Of a DNA stretch of 52,036 nt, positions 1 to 8,645 are shown one piece after another. Origin of the DNA: Actinomycetes bacterium. GTDB lineage: Bacteria > Actinomycetota > Acidimicrobiia > Acidimicrobiales > JAKAOS01. Under the pieces are notes generated by a model. That model was not told where the DNA came from. It did not search any database and saw only the letters and a program-made list of their open reading frames with translations. The first letter of the stretch is position 1. Each line of letters begins with the position of its first letter. The position numbers and the translations under genes were made by a program. The stretch spans positions 3,378 to 55,413 of the forward strand of contig JAJYWE010000013.1 in NCBI GenBank assembly GCA_021791675.1, written 5' to 3'.

Positions 1-2
1 CG

Positions 3-1004
3 GGCTGAGCCTGCAAGCTCGCCCCGGGCGAGCTGACGCAGGTTCTGCGTCATCTGGGCACACCCTCCCATCCAGACCTGTTGGTCGGGACGGAGACCGG
101 CGACGACGCCGCCGTGTGGCGGCTCGATGACACGCGCTCGTTGGTCGTCACCGCGGACTTCATCACCCCGGTCGTGGACGACGCGACGACCTGGGGTCGG
201 ATCGCCGCGGCCAACGCGGCGAGCGACGTCTACGCGATGGGGGGTCGTCCGCTGTTCGCGCTGAACCTGGTCGCCTGGGACGCAGACCGCCTCCCGCTCT
301 CCCTGTTGGGCGAGGTGCTCGAGGGGGCCCGTCTCGCAGCCGCCGAGGGCGGGTGGGTCACCGCCGGTGGCCACACCGTGACCGACCCGGAGCCGAAGTT
401 CGGCCTCGCGGTGGTGGGGGAGGTCCCGACGGCGTCCGTGCTCACCAACGTCGGGCTCCGTCCCGGCGAGCAGCTCGTGCTCACGAAGGCGCTCGGCGTC
501 GGGGTGCTGACGACCGCGCTGAAGGCCGGTCGCGCCGACGCAGCCGACATCGATGCCGCGGTCGCCTCGATGGTCCGCCTGAACGCCGACGCCCTCGCCG
601 CCGCGCGGGCCGCCGGGGCGACGGGGGCGACGGACGTGACCGGCTTCGGCCTGCTCGGGCACCTCCGTCGGATGGTCGAGCCGCTCGCCGTGGACGCGAT
701 GGTGGACGTGGGGTCGGTGCCGCTCCTGCCCGGGGCTCGCGAGGCGGGAGCGGCCGGGCTGGTCCCCGGGGGGACCAGGCGCAACCTGGCCTGGGCCCGG
801 GAGGTGCTCGACGACGGGGGCCTCCCGGAGCTCGAGCTCCTGCTGCTCGCAGACGCGCAGACCTCGGGCGGGCTGCTCTTCGGGGCCCCTCCTGTCGGGG
901 CAGCCGGCGCGGTCGCGACGCTACGCGCGTCCGGCCACCAGGCAGCCATCGTCGGCGAGGTCGTCGAGGGGACCGGACGCATCCGCCTCCGTGCCGGAGC
1001 CTGA
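3..1004 (+). CDS. selD: Selenide, water dikinase (selenophosphate synthetase), 5'-truncated by window edge; contains in-frame UGA (6-8) read as selenocysteine
   Basis: ORF 81..1004 is SelD-like (GDDAAVW, DFITPVVDD, AAANAASDVYAMGGRPLFALNLVAW, TDVTGFGLLGH, ADAQTSGGLL). The same frame continues upstream with no sense stop except TGA at 6-8: GGC TGA GCC TGC AAG CTC = G-U-A-C-K-L, matching the SelD catalytic (C/U)-x-C-K motif. Confidence 0.93.
16..34 (+). promoter_or_regulatory. Candidate bacterial SECIS-like hairpin just 3' of the selD UGA
   Basis: AGCTCGCC (16-23) / CCG / GGCGAGCT (27-34): perfect 8-bp inverted repeat 7 nt after the UGA codon. Confidence 0.5.
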
Positions 1005-1114
1005 CGGACGTTCGGGGGCTTCGGCCGACCGGCTCCGAAGGGCCAGCGCGAGGTGAGGCGCTCGACGGGCGAGCCGGCGCTGCCCGGGCCCAGAGCGCCG
1101 CGGCCGCGGGACTC

Positions 1115-1157
1115 AGCGGGCGCCGGAGTAAGCGGGCGCCGGAGTCAGCGGGCGCAG
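1115..1157. repeat. 16-bp tandem repeat AGCGGGCGCCGGAGTA/C, about 2.7 copies
   Basis: Units at 1115-1130 and 1131-1146, partial from 1147. Confidence 0.8.
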
Positions 1158-1582
1158 ACGGAGGTGGCGACCCCGATGCGGCGCGGCAGCGGCTCGCGGA
1201 GCAGCTCCCAGAGGTCGCGCGGACCCTTCAGCTCCTCGGGGAGCGGGAGGGCAGCCGCACCCGAGCCCGCAAAGGGTCGGGGTCGCCGGGGGATCGGCCG
1301 CCCGGAGCTGCCACCGCGACCGCGGTAGACGAGCAGGCCGGAGACCGGGTCGGGCACGGCATCGAGGGTGGCACCGACGAGCGGGGTGGCCCGGAAGCGC
1401 TCCCAGGTCGCCTCGTCGGGGAAGCTCACCTCGAAGATGACCCCCCAGTCGTGGTGGTGCCAGGCCCAGTCCAGTGCGCCACCGGCGAGCGCGGCCTCCG
1501 TGAGTGCGTCGCCGAAGATCTCGGCCCAGCTGGAGGCGGTAGTGTCCCCGTCGAAGATCTCGAGGGACATCCAGATGGCCAT
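1145..1582 (-). CDS. Hypothetical protein, small alpha/beta domain with basic C-terminal extension
   Basis: 145-aa ORF MAIWMSLEIFDGDTTASSWAEIFGD..., divergent from the Dabb gene; no family recognised. Confidence 0.55.
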   Translation of the reverse strand: MAIWMSLEIFDGDTTASSWAEIFGDALTEAALAGGALDWAWHHHDWGVIFEVSFPDEATWERFRATPLVGATLDAVPDPVSGLLVYRGRGGSSGRPIPRRPRPFAGSGAAALPLPEELKGPRDLWELLREPLPRRIGVATSVCAR

Positions 1583-1676
1583 GCCGGGATGATATCGCGA
1601 ATCGGCCTGCCGTGCCGGGGCCGAGATTCCCGTGGATCCGGGCCAGGGCCTCGGCGGGGAGACGGGAGGAGAGGCG

Positions 1677-2021
1677 ATGCTCCGGCACGTGGTGCTGTTT
1701 CGCTGGAGAGAAGGGACGACGGCGGACCAGGTCGAGGCGGTTCGGGCCGGCGCTGCAGCCCTCCCTGCGAGGATCCCCGAGCTCGTCCGCTACACCGTCG
1801 GGGCGGACGCTGGGCTGGTGGAGGGCAACTGGGACTTCGCGGTCGTGGCGGACCTCGAGGACGCCGACGCCTACCGGCGCTACGCCGACCATCCGGCCCA
1901 CCAGGCGCTCATCGCGGAGCGGATCCGCCCGATCCTCGCCGCGCGCGCTGCGGTGCAGTTCGAGGCGGTGGACCTGGTCGGTGAGCGGAGCGATCCCGCA
2001 GCGGGGGCACCGGCGAGCTGA
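1677..2021 (+). CDS. Dabb (stress-responsive A/B barrel) domain protein
   Basis: MLRHVVLFRWREGTTADQVEAVRAGAAALPARIPELVRYTVGADAG...WDFAVVADLEDADAYRRYADHPAHQAL is a typical Dabb pattern. Confidence 0.85.
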   Translation: MLRHVVLFRWREGTTADQVEAVRAGAAALPARIPELVRYTVGADAGLVEGNWDFAVVADLEDADAYRRYADHPAHQALIAERIRPILAARAAVQFEAVDLVGERSDPAAGAPAS

Positions 2022-2086
2022 GGGTGGCCGTGCGGGTGACCGACCCGCCTCGCACGACCAGGCTCGGAGCTGGACCAGGGCGGCGC

Positions 2087-2155
2087 CTCGACGCCGAGTG
2101 ACGCCCCGCCCCCTCGACACCGAGCGACGCCCCGTCTCGTCGACGCCGGGTGACG
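2087..2155. repeat. Degenerate 26-27 bp tandem repeat (CTCGACrCCGAGyGACGCCCCG), about 2.7 copies
   Basis: CTCGACGCCGAGTGACGCCCCGCCCC / CTCGACACCGAGCGACGCCCCGTCTCG / TCGACGCCGGGTGACGG, between convergent genes. Confidence 0.7.
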
Positions 2156-2160
2156 GCTCC

Positions 2161-2952
2161 CTAGCCGAAGCGGTTGGCGAGGGTCCGGTAGACCCCGGGG
2201 GCGAGCGCCTGGAAGGCCACCGGCACCCGCAGCCAGCCCGGGCAGAGGACGACCGGCCGGCGAGCCGCGACGCAGTCGAGCACGTCGGCAGCGACGCGGT
2301 CCGGTGCGAGCGGCTTCGGCCAGGCACGTGCGTAGGGCTGGCCGCGGCGTGCGAAGAACGCCGTGTCGACGGGACCGGGGCTCACGATCCCGACGTGCGC
2401 CGGCGCGAGCTCGGCGGCGAGCGCCGAGGCCGCGGCGACGAGGCCGCCCTTCGCGGCGGAGTACGCCGTCTCGTTCCCGACGCCGAGATGCCCGGCCACG
2501 GAGCCCACGAAGACGAGCGCCGCTTCCCGGCGCCCGGTGAGGTGGGGCGCCGCCGCCGCGGCGAGGTGGAGCTGCGACGCGAGGTCCACTGCGAGGAGGT
2601 GGTCGAGCGTGTCGGGGTCCATCTCGGCGAGCGGCCCGGCCCACCCGACGCCCGCGGCGGCCACGACCAGGTCGAGCCCGCCGAGCGCGCGGACTGCGTC
2701 GTCGACCAGGCGGCGGGCCGCGCTCGGATCGGCGAGGTCGGCGGCGAGCGGGGTCGCGCCGAGCTCGGCCGCGAGCGACGCGAGGGGCTCGCCCGCACGG
2801 CCGCTCAGGGCGAGGTGCGCGCCGAGCTCGGCGAGCTGGCGCGCGACGGCCGCCCCGATCCCGCCGGTCGCGCCCGTCACCAGGCTTCGCTGCCCCGCGA
2901 GCCGTGCCGCCCGCGCCTCGGCATGTCGGGACCGACTGGTTGTCCGGCCCAC
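2161..2952 (-). CDS. SDR family NAD(P)-dependent oxidoreductase
   Basis: VTGATGGIGAAVARQLAELGA (Rossmann TGxxxGIG), AAGVGWAGP, YSAAKGG (YxxxK), SPGPVDT. GTG start at 2952 chosen because the longer ORF overlaps the upstream gene. Confidence 0.88.
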   Translation of the reverse strand: MGRTTSRSRHAEARAARLAGQRSLVTGATGGIGAAVARQLAELGAHLALSGRAGEPLASLAAELGATPLAADLADPSAARRLVDDAVRALGGLDLVVAAAGVGWAGPLAEMDPDTLDHLLAVDLASQLHLAAAAAPHLTGRREAALVFVGSVAGHLGVGNETAYSAAKGGLVAAASALAAELAPAHVGIVSPGPVDTAFFARRGQPYARAWPKPLAPDRVAADVLDCVAARRPVVLCPGWLRVPVAFQALAPGVYRTLANRFG

Positions 2953-2969
2953 GTCTCCGGTCGCTCGGA

Positions 2970-4109
2970 CTAGGCGAGGCCGAGCGCAGCCCGGACCCGC
3001 TCCTCGGCCTGGCTGAGTGGGTCGTCGCCCCCCGTCAGCGCCTCGATCGCCCGGAGCGTCGGGTAGCCCGTCGCCTCCTCCGCCTGGAGCCGACGCGCGA
3101 AGCCACCGGAGCGGATGTCCTCCAGGATCGCGGCGAAGTGCCGGCGCATCGCCTGCGCGTCGAGCTCGAGGGTGCGCAGGAAGCCCCCGAAGGCGGCCGC
3201 AGCTCCGTGGCCCCGGACGGACCGATAGAAGCCCTGCTGGGCGAAGGTGGAGAACACCCGGGACATCTCCCCGGAGCCGTACATCTCCACGACGAGCGCC
3301 TCCGGTGGCAGGCCCGCCTCGGTCCCGAGCGCGAAGGCGAGCTGCATCGCGACCCCGAGGTAGGGTCCGATGGTCTGCTCCACGAGCAGGTCGACCAGCG
3401 CCTCGTCCGCGGCGCCGAGCTCGAGCGCGCCGCGCTCGAGCGTCCCGATGGCCGCAGCGAGTCCGAGGAGCCGCCGCCACGCCTGGCCGGACACGTCCCG
3501 CTCGACGGCGAGGTAGCTCGTGAAGCCCTCGCCGCTCCGCGCGGCAGCGAGGACGGCCTCGCCGAGCATGCGTGGCGCGAGGAGCGCCACGTCCACGCTC
3601 GGAGGCGGCGACACGAGGTCGTACGCCAGGCAGTACCCCGAAGCGAAACAGACCGTCGCGCCGGGCCGCAGCCTGTTCGCCACCGTCGGGAATGCGCTCG
3701 GGATGACCTCGTCCGGGAGCAGCACGTAGACGAGCTCGGCATCCGTCACGGCCTCGACCAGGTCCGCGACGGGCAGCCCGGCGGCAACCGCCTTCGCCCG
3801 GTAGGCGTCCTCGATGTTCCCGACGACGAGATCGTGGCGCCCCTCCGCGAGCAGCGTGGCCACCGAGGCTCCGAGGTTCCCGAAGCCGAGCACGGCGATG
3901 CGCACCCCCACGAGGGCGTCGGGCTCCGCGTCCGCCGGGCCGAAGAACCGGGCCGGCCGGACGGGCGGGCAGACCCCGCGGGCACCGAAGCCCGGGCCCG
4001 CGCCGACGAGACGGTCTCGCTCCTCGCAAGGCGAGACCCGCGCGGGGTCGGCACCGAGGGACAGCCGGTCGGGGCCGGTGCCCGTGGAGAGCGGTGGCGC
4101 CACGGTCAT
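2970..4109 (-). CDS. NAD(P)-binding, ketol-acid reductoisomerase (IlvC)-like protein in hopanoid operon
   Basis: IAVLGFGNLGASVATLLAEGRHDLVVGNIE Rossmann start, LLPDEVIP, KARI-like C-terminal helical region; TGATG overlap with the hpnH stop. Confidence 0.7.
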   Translation of the reverse strand: MTVAPPLSTGTGPDRLSLGADPARVSPCEERDRLVGAGPGFGARGVCPPVRPARFFGPADAEPDALVGVRIAVLGFGNLGASVATLLAEGRHDLVVGNIEDAYRAKAVAAGLPVADLVEAVTDAELVYVLLPDEVIPSAFPTVANRLRPGATVCFASGYCLAYDLVSPPPSVDVALLAPRMLGEAVLAAARSGEGFTSYLAVERDVSGQAWRRLLGLAAAIGTLERGALELGAADEALVDLLVEQTIGPYLGVAMQLAFALGTEAGLPPEALVVEMYGSGEMSRVFSTFAQQGFYRSVRGHGAAAAFGGFLRTLELDAQAMRRHFAAILEDIRSGGFARRLQAEEATGYPTLRAIEALTGGDDPLSQAEERVRAALGLA

Positions 4110-5116
4110 CAGTGTGCTCCGACCGCAGCGCGCAGCGTCTGGCGGAGCGAGCCCATCGTCGCGAGGACCGCCGTCGGCTCGTAGCCGCAGTGCGCCATGC
4201 AGTTCGCGCAGCGAGGGTCCTTCCCCCGCCCGTAGCGGTCCCAGTCGGTGGTCTCGACGAGCTCCCGGTAGGTCGCCGCGTAGCCGTCACCCATGAGGTA
4301 GCAGGGCCGCTGCCAGCCGAAGACGGAGTAGCTCGGGATACCCCAGGCGGTGCAGGAGTAGTCGACCTTGCCCTCCAAGAAGTCGAGGAACAGCGGGGTG
4401 TGGTTGAGGCGCCAACCCTTGCGACGCCCGTCGGCGAAGACCTTGGCGAACAGCTCGCGTGTCTCGGTCACGCCGAGGAAGTGCTCCTGGTCGGGTGCCT
4501 TCTCGTACGCGTAGGCGGGCGAGAGCATCATTGCGTCGACGCGGAGCTCGTTGTTCAGGAAGTCGAGTACCTCGATGACGGACGCGGGGGAGTCCGTGGT
4601 GAAGAACGTCGAGTTCGTCGTGACCCGGAAGCCCTTCTCCTTCGCGAGACGGATCGCAGCGACGGCACGGTCGAAGGTGCCGGGCCGATCGACGGCGGCG
4701 TCGTGGCGGTCGCGCAAGCCGTCGAGGTGCACCGTCCAGGAGAAGTAGGGCGAGGGTCGGAAGCGGTCGATGCGCCGCTCCAGCAGGAGCGCGTTGGTGC
4801 AGAGGTAGACGAATTTCCGCCGCGCGACGAGCGCCTCCACGATCTCGACGATCTGGGGGTGGAGGAGCGGCTCCCCGCCGGCGATCGAGACCATGGGCGC
4901 GCCGCACTCCTCGATGGCGCCGACCGCATCCTCGACGCTGAGGCGCTTGCGGAGCACCTCGGTCGGGTACTGGATCTTCCCGCAGCCCGGACAGGCGAGG
5001 TTGCAGGTGAACAGCGGCTCGAGCTCGACGATGAGCGGGAACTTCTCTCGCCGGGCAAGCTTCTGGCCGGCGAGGTAGCGGGCCATGGTCAGGTTCTGTC
5101 GCCACGGGATGGGCAC
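4109..5116 (-). CDS. hpnH: Adenosyl-hopene transferase HpnH (radical SAM)
   Basis: MPIPWRQNLTMARYLAGQKLARREKFPLIVELEPLFTCNLACPGCGKIQYP: CxxxCxxC and HpnH-specific N-terminus. Confidence 0.95.
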   Translation of the reverse strand: MPIPWRQNLTMARYLAGQKLARREKFPLIVELEPLFTCNLACPGCGKIQYPTEVLRKRLSVEDAVGAIEECGAPMVSIAGGEPLLHPQIVEIVEALVARRKFVYLCTNALLLERRIDRFRPSPYFSWTVHLDGLRDRHDAAVDRPGTFDRAVAAIRLAKEKGFRVTTNSTFFTTDSPASVIEVLDFLNNELRVDAMMLSPAYAYEKAPDQEHFLGVTETRELFAKVFADGRRKGWRLNHTPLFLDFLEGKVDYSCTAWGIPSYSVFGWQRPCYLMGDGYAATYRELVETTDWDRYGRGKDPRCANCMAHCGYEPTAVLATMGSLRQTLRAAVGAH

Positions 5117-6639
5117 GATCGCACCTCCTGGGGGAGTGGGAAACGGACGCGCTCGAGGGTGGTCGAGCGCTCTTCGATGCTGAGCCGGCCGAGCCCGGAG
5201 AGGGCGTCGAGGAGGGAGGTCACGACACGCTCCGGGGTGGAGGCCGCCGCGCTGATGGCGACCGTGCCGGCGTTCTCGAGCCAGGCGAGGTCGAGGTCCT
5301 CTGCCCGGTCGACGAGGTGTGCCCGGGCTCCGAGGCGCCGGGCGAGCTCGACGAGGCGGTTGCCGTTGGAGGAGTTGGCGGAGCTGGCGACGAGCACCAG
5401 GTCGGCCTCGGTGGCACAGCGGGCGAGCGCCTCCTGGCGGTTCTGGGTTGCGTAGCAGATGTCCTCCGCGGACGGCGCGACGAGGTCGGCGAAGCGGGCC
5501 TCGAGCGCCTCGACGACGCCTGCCACCTGGTCCGGCGCGAGGGTGGTCTGGGTGAGACGGGCGACGGGCGTCGCGACGGGGATGGGGAGGTCGCCGACGT
5601 CCTCGGGTCGCTCCACGAGGTGGATGCGCCCGCCGGCTTCGCCGAGGGTCCCCTCCACCTCGTCGTGACCGGCGTGGCCGATCAGGACCACCTCGCGCCC
5701 CTGGGCGGCGAAGCGACGCGCCTCGATGTGGACCTTCGCGACGAGTGGGCAGGTGGCGTCGACCACGTCGAGATCGCGGCGCGCCGCTTCCTCGCGCACC
5801 GCAGGGGCCACGCCGTGTGCCGAGAAGACGACGGTCGCTCCGTCGGGCACCTCGTCGAGCTCCTGGACGAACACGGCGCCCCGAGACTCGAGGTCAGCCA
5901 CGACGTGGGAGTTGTGGACGATCTGGCGGCGCACGTAGACGGGCGGACCGAAGCGCTCGAGCGCCCGGGCGACGATCTCGATCGCCCGTTCGACACCCGC
6001 GCAGAACGACCGCGGCGCGGCGAGGACGACGCGACGCGGCTGGCAGGCGGCGGCCCAGGCGTCGAGGTGGGGCGGGAGGCCGGCGAGGGTCCGCAGCGCC
6101 ACCAGCCCCGCCTTCGGCACGCCACGCGCCCCGGTGCCCGCCGTGTCGGCGACCACTCGCGCCACGGCCAGCGGGCGCTCGCCGAGCGGCCCGAGCGCGC
6201 CGAGCACGGCTGCGGTCTCCATGTCGACGCCGAGCGCCCCCTCGTGGGCGAGGCGGTCCCGTCCCTCGCCCCGCACGAGGGTGTCGCTCGAGACGAGCGG
6301 GCCGACGACGACCGGCAGGCCCGCACGGCGGAGTGCACCGGCGAGGAGGGGCGCGCTCGGGAGTGTCCAGACCGACCCCTCGCCTCGGACCTCGCTCGCC
6401 ACGAGCACCGTCCCCGGGCGCAGCTCGGGTCTCGTGCCCCCGGCCACCCCCGTCACGGCCACCGGTGTGGCCGGTCCGAGGGACGCGGCGAGCCTCGCGG
6501 TCGCGTCCCGGGCACGCACGGGGCCCATGCCGGTCGTGGTCACGACGCCGGCACCGACGCGCCGGCGGAGCGCTGCCGCCTCGACCCGCAGCGCGCAGAC
6601 GACGGCGAGCGAGGAGCGCGCCGGCACCGGGGCTCTCAT
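5089..6639 (-). CDS. hpnG-ispH: Fusion: HpnG-like hopanoid nucleosidase/phosphorylase (about 6040-6639) + IspH 4-hydroxy-3-methylbut-2-enyl diphosphate reductase (about 5089-6036)
   Basis: One uninterrupted 516-aa frame. N-term: VCALRVEAAALRRR...GVDMETAAVLGAL (MTA/SAH nucleosidase-like). C-term: RSFCAGVERAIEIV, IVHNSHVVADL, DATCPLVAKVH, GHAGHDEVEGT, EDICYATQNRQ, SSNGNRL (IspH). Confidence 0.9.
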   Translation of the reverse strand: MRAPVPARSSLAVVCALRVEAAALRRRVGAGVVTTTGMGPVRARDATARLAASLGPATPVAVTGVAGGTRPELRPGTVLVASEVRGEGSVWTLPSAPLLAGALRRAGLPVVVGPLVSSDTLVRGEGRDRLAHEGALGVDMETAAVLGALGPLGERPLAVARVVADTAGTGARGVPKAGLVALRTLAGLPPHLDAWAAACQPRRVVLAAPRSFCAGVERAIEIVARALERFGPPVYVRRQIVHNSHVVADLESRGAVFVQELDEVPDGATVVFSAHGVAPAVREEAARRDLDVVDATCPLVAKVHIEARRFAAQGREVVLIGHAGHDEVEGTLGEAGGRIHLVERPEDVGDLPIPVATPVARLTQTTLAPDQVAGVVEALEARFADLVAPSAEDICYATQNRQEALARCATEADLVLVASSANSSNGNRLVELARRLGARAHLVDRAEDLDLAWLENAGTVAISAAASTPERVVTSLLDALSGLGRLSIEERSTTLERVRFPLPQEVRSCPSRGDRT

Positions 6640-8645
6640 CGGGTGCCCTCGGTGGGGTCGAGCGCGGCGAGGAAGCGCCCCAGTGCGCCGGTCGGGAAGA
6701 CCTGGCGGTAGAGGTGGTAGTTGATGTAGAAGTCGCCAGGAAAGCCGGTGCCGGTGAACCACGGCTCGTCCCAGGTGCCATCCGCGCGCTGGGTCGCCAC
6801 GAGGTAGGCGACGCCGGCCCGCGTCGCCTCGCCGAGGTCGCCGAGGGCGAGCAGGGCGAGCAGTGCCCACGCGGTCTGGGACGCCGTGGACGCGCCGCGG
6901 CCCGCCCAGTCCTTCTCCACGTAGGAGCGCAGGTCCTCTCCCCAGCCTCCGTCGTCGTTCTGGTGGGCGAGGAGCCAGGCGCGAGCCGCGAGGAGCCGGG
7001 AGTCGGTCGGTGCGACGCCTGCCGCGACGAGCGCGGGGACCACGGCGCCGGTCCCGTAGACGTAGTTCGCGCCCCACCGGCCGAACCAGGAGCCGTCGGT
7101 CTCCTGCGCCCGCCAGAGCCAGTCGACACCGCGCGCCAGCGCGCGCTCCTCCGCCGGGTCGAGGGAGGGCTCCTTCGCGAGCATCTCGACGACGTGGGCC
7201 GTGACGTCGGCCGAGGGCGGATCGGTGACCTCGCCGAAGTCGCAGAAGGGGAGTTGGCCGACGAGGGTCGAGGTGTTGTCGGCGTCGAACGCGGCCCAGC
7301 CCCCGTCCGCGCTCGCCATCCCGACCACCCAGCGCCGACCGCGCTCGATCGCCTCGGCGACCGCTGGAGGCGGCGCCGGGTAGGCCCGGCGGAGCGCGAG
7401 CAGCACCTCCGCGGCGTCGTCGATGTCCGGGTAGTGGTCGTTCTCGAACTCGAACGCCCAACCGGAGGGCTCGAGGTGGGGGCGGCGCACGGCCCAGTCG
7501 CCGCGGACCCGCACCTCCTGGCCGACCAGCCACGAGGCTGCCCGGGCCACCGCCGGGTGGGGGGGCTCGAGGCCGGCGTCGGCGAGGGCGATCACCGCGA
7601 GGGCCGTGTCCCAGACCGGCGACTGGCAGGCCTCGAGGCGCACCTCCTCGCCGTCGCGGACGGAGAAGCCCTCGAGCCCGGCGAGGCCGACGGCCAGTGC
7701 GGGGTGCTCGAGGGGGTAGCCGAGGAGGTGGAGCGCGAGCAGCGAGTACACCCAGGGCGGCTGGATGCCGCCCCAGCACCCGTCCGCCTCCTGACGACGC
7801 AGGATCCAGCGCTCGGCCCTCCGGAGGGCGAGCGTGCGGAGCGCCTGGATCGGGCGGCGCTCGTAGCGGCGGAGGAGGCGGTCGACGAGGACGAGCCGGC
7901 CGGCTGTGGTGCGCAGGTCGACCTCCGGGCGCTTCGCGACACCGGTCCGGAGCTCGTCGAGGCCGAACGGCAGCGGCCGCACGGGCCGGTGGGCCCCCAC
8001 CACGGTGAGCGCCACCACGGTCTGGCGGGCCCAGCAGGCGAAGTCGTAGATGTTGGCCGGCGCGAAGCTCGGGAGCAGGATGACCTCGGGCGGCAGCGCC
8101 GGGAGGTCCTCCCACGGCCAGAGGCCGAACAGGGCGAGCCAGAGCCGGGTGAAGACCCGTGTGGACTCGAGGCCCCCGTTCGAGCGGACGTGCTCGGCCG
8201 CCTTGGCCATGTGGGGGTCGTCCGGTCGGTCCCCCGCGAGGCGGAGCGCGACGTAGGCCTCCACCGTCACCGACAGGTCGGCGGGTCCCTCGTAGAAGGT
8301 CGCCCAGGTTCCATCGGAACGCTGGCTTCGCCGGATCCAGCGGGCGGCCGCCTCGGTCCGCGCGGCGTCGCGGATACCGAGGAACTCTCGCAACAGCAGG
8401 TCCTCGGCGTCCATCGTGACGTTCGTCTCGAGCTCGCCCTTCCACCACCCGGGCTCCTGCTGCGAGCGGAGGAGCGCCTCGACGGCAGCGTCTCGGGCGT
8501 GAGCGACGGCCGCAGCGTCACAGCTGGGCGCGTCGAGGGGCGGCCGCGGGGGAGCGAGGATGCGCTCCGGAGCCCGAGCGCCCCTCGTCTCGGCGTTCCG
8601 CCGGCCGGCGGCGCGCGTCCGAGCGCGGCGGGGATCAGTACGCAC
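6636..8645 (-). CDS. shc: Squalene-hopene cyclase
   Basis: DIDDAAEVLLAL (DxDD motif), multiple QW-type repeats (DGGWAAFDADN, DGSWFGRWGANYVYGTG, DGTWDEPWFTGTGFPGDFYINYHLYR). GTG start at 8645. Confidence 0.95.
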   Translation of the reverse strand: MRTDPRRARTRAAGRRNAETRGARAPERILAPPRPPLDAPSCDAAAVAHARDAAVEALLRSQQEPGWWKGELETNVTMDAEDLLLREFLGIRDAARTEAAARWIRRSQRSDGTWATFYEGPADLSVTVEAYVALRLAGDRPDDPHMAKAAEHVRSNGGLESTRVFTRLWLALFGLWPWEDLPALPPEVILLPSFAPANIYDFACWARQTVVALTVVGAHRPVRPLPFGLDELRTGVAKRPEVDLRTTAGRLVLVDRLLRRYERRPIQALRTLALRRAERWILRRQEADGCWGGIQPPWVYSLLALHLLGYPLEHPALAVGLAGLEGFSVRDGEEVRLEACQSPVWDTALAVIALADAGLEPPHPAVARAASWLVGQEVRVRGDWAVRRPHLEPSGWAFEFENDHYPDIDDAAEVLLALRRAYPAPPPAVAEAIERGRRWVVGMASADGGWAAFDADNTSTLVGQLPFCDFGEVTDPPSADVTAHVVEMLAKEPSLDPAEERALARGVDWLWRAQETDGSWFGRWGANYVYGTGAVVPALVAAGVAPTDSRLLAARAWLLAHQNDDGGWGEDLRSYVEKDWAGRGASTASQTAWALLALLALGDLGEATRAGVAYLVATQRADGTWDEPWFTGTGFPGDFYINYHLYRQVFPTGALGRFLAALDPTEGTR

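Noticed and set aside
81-1004. SelD starting at TTG 81 as given in the ORF track
   Set aside because: This removes the catalytic (Sec/Cys)-x-C-K segment; the same frame continues upstream through a UGA that fits Sec.
2161-4290. 709-aa SDR fusion ORF
   Set aside because: The N-terminal part is an out-of-frame antisense-like extension over the KARI-like gene; the real SDR starts near 2952.
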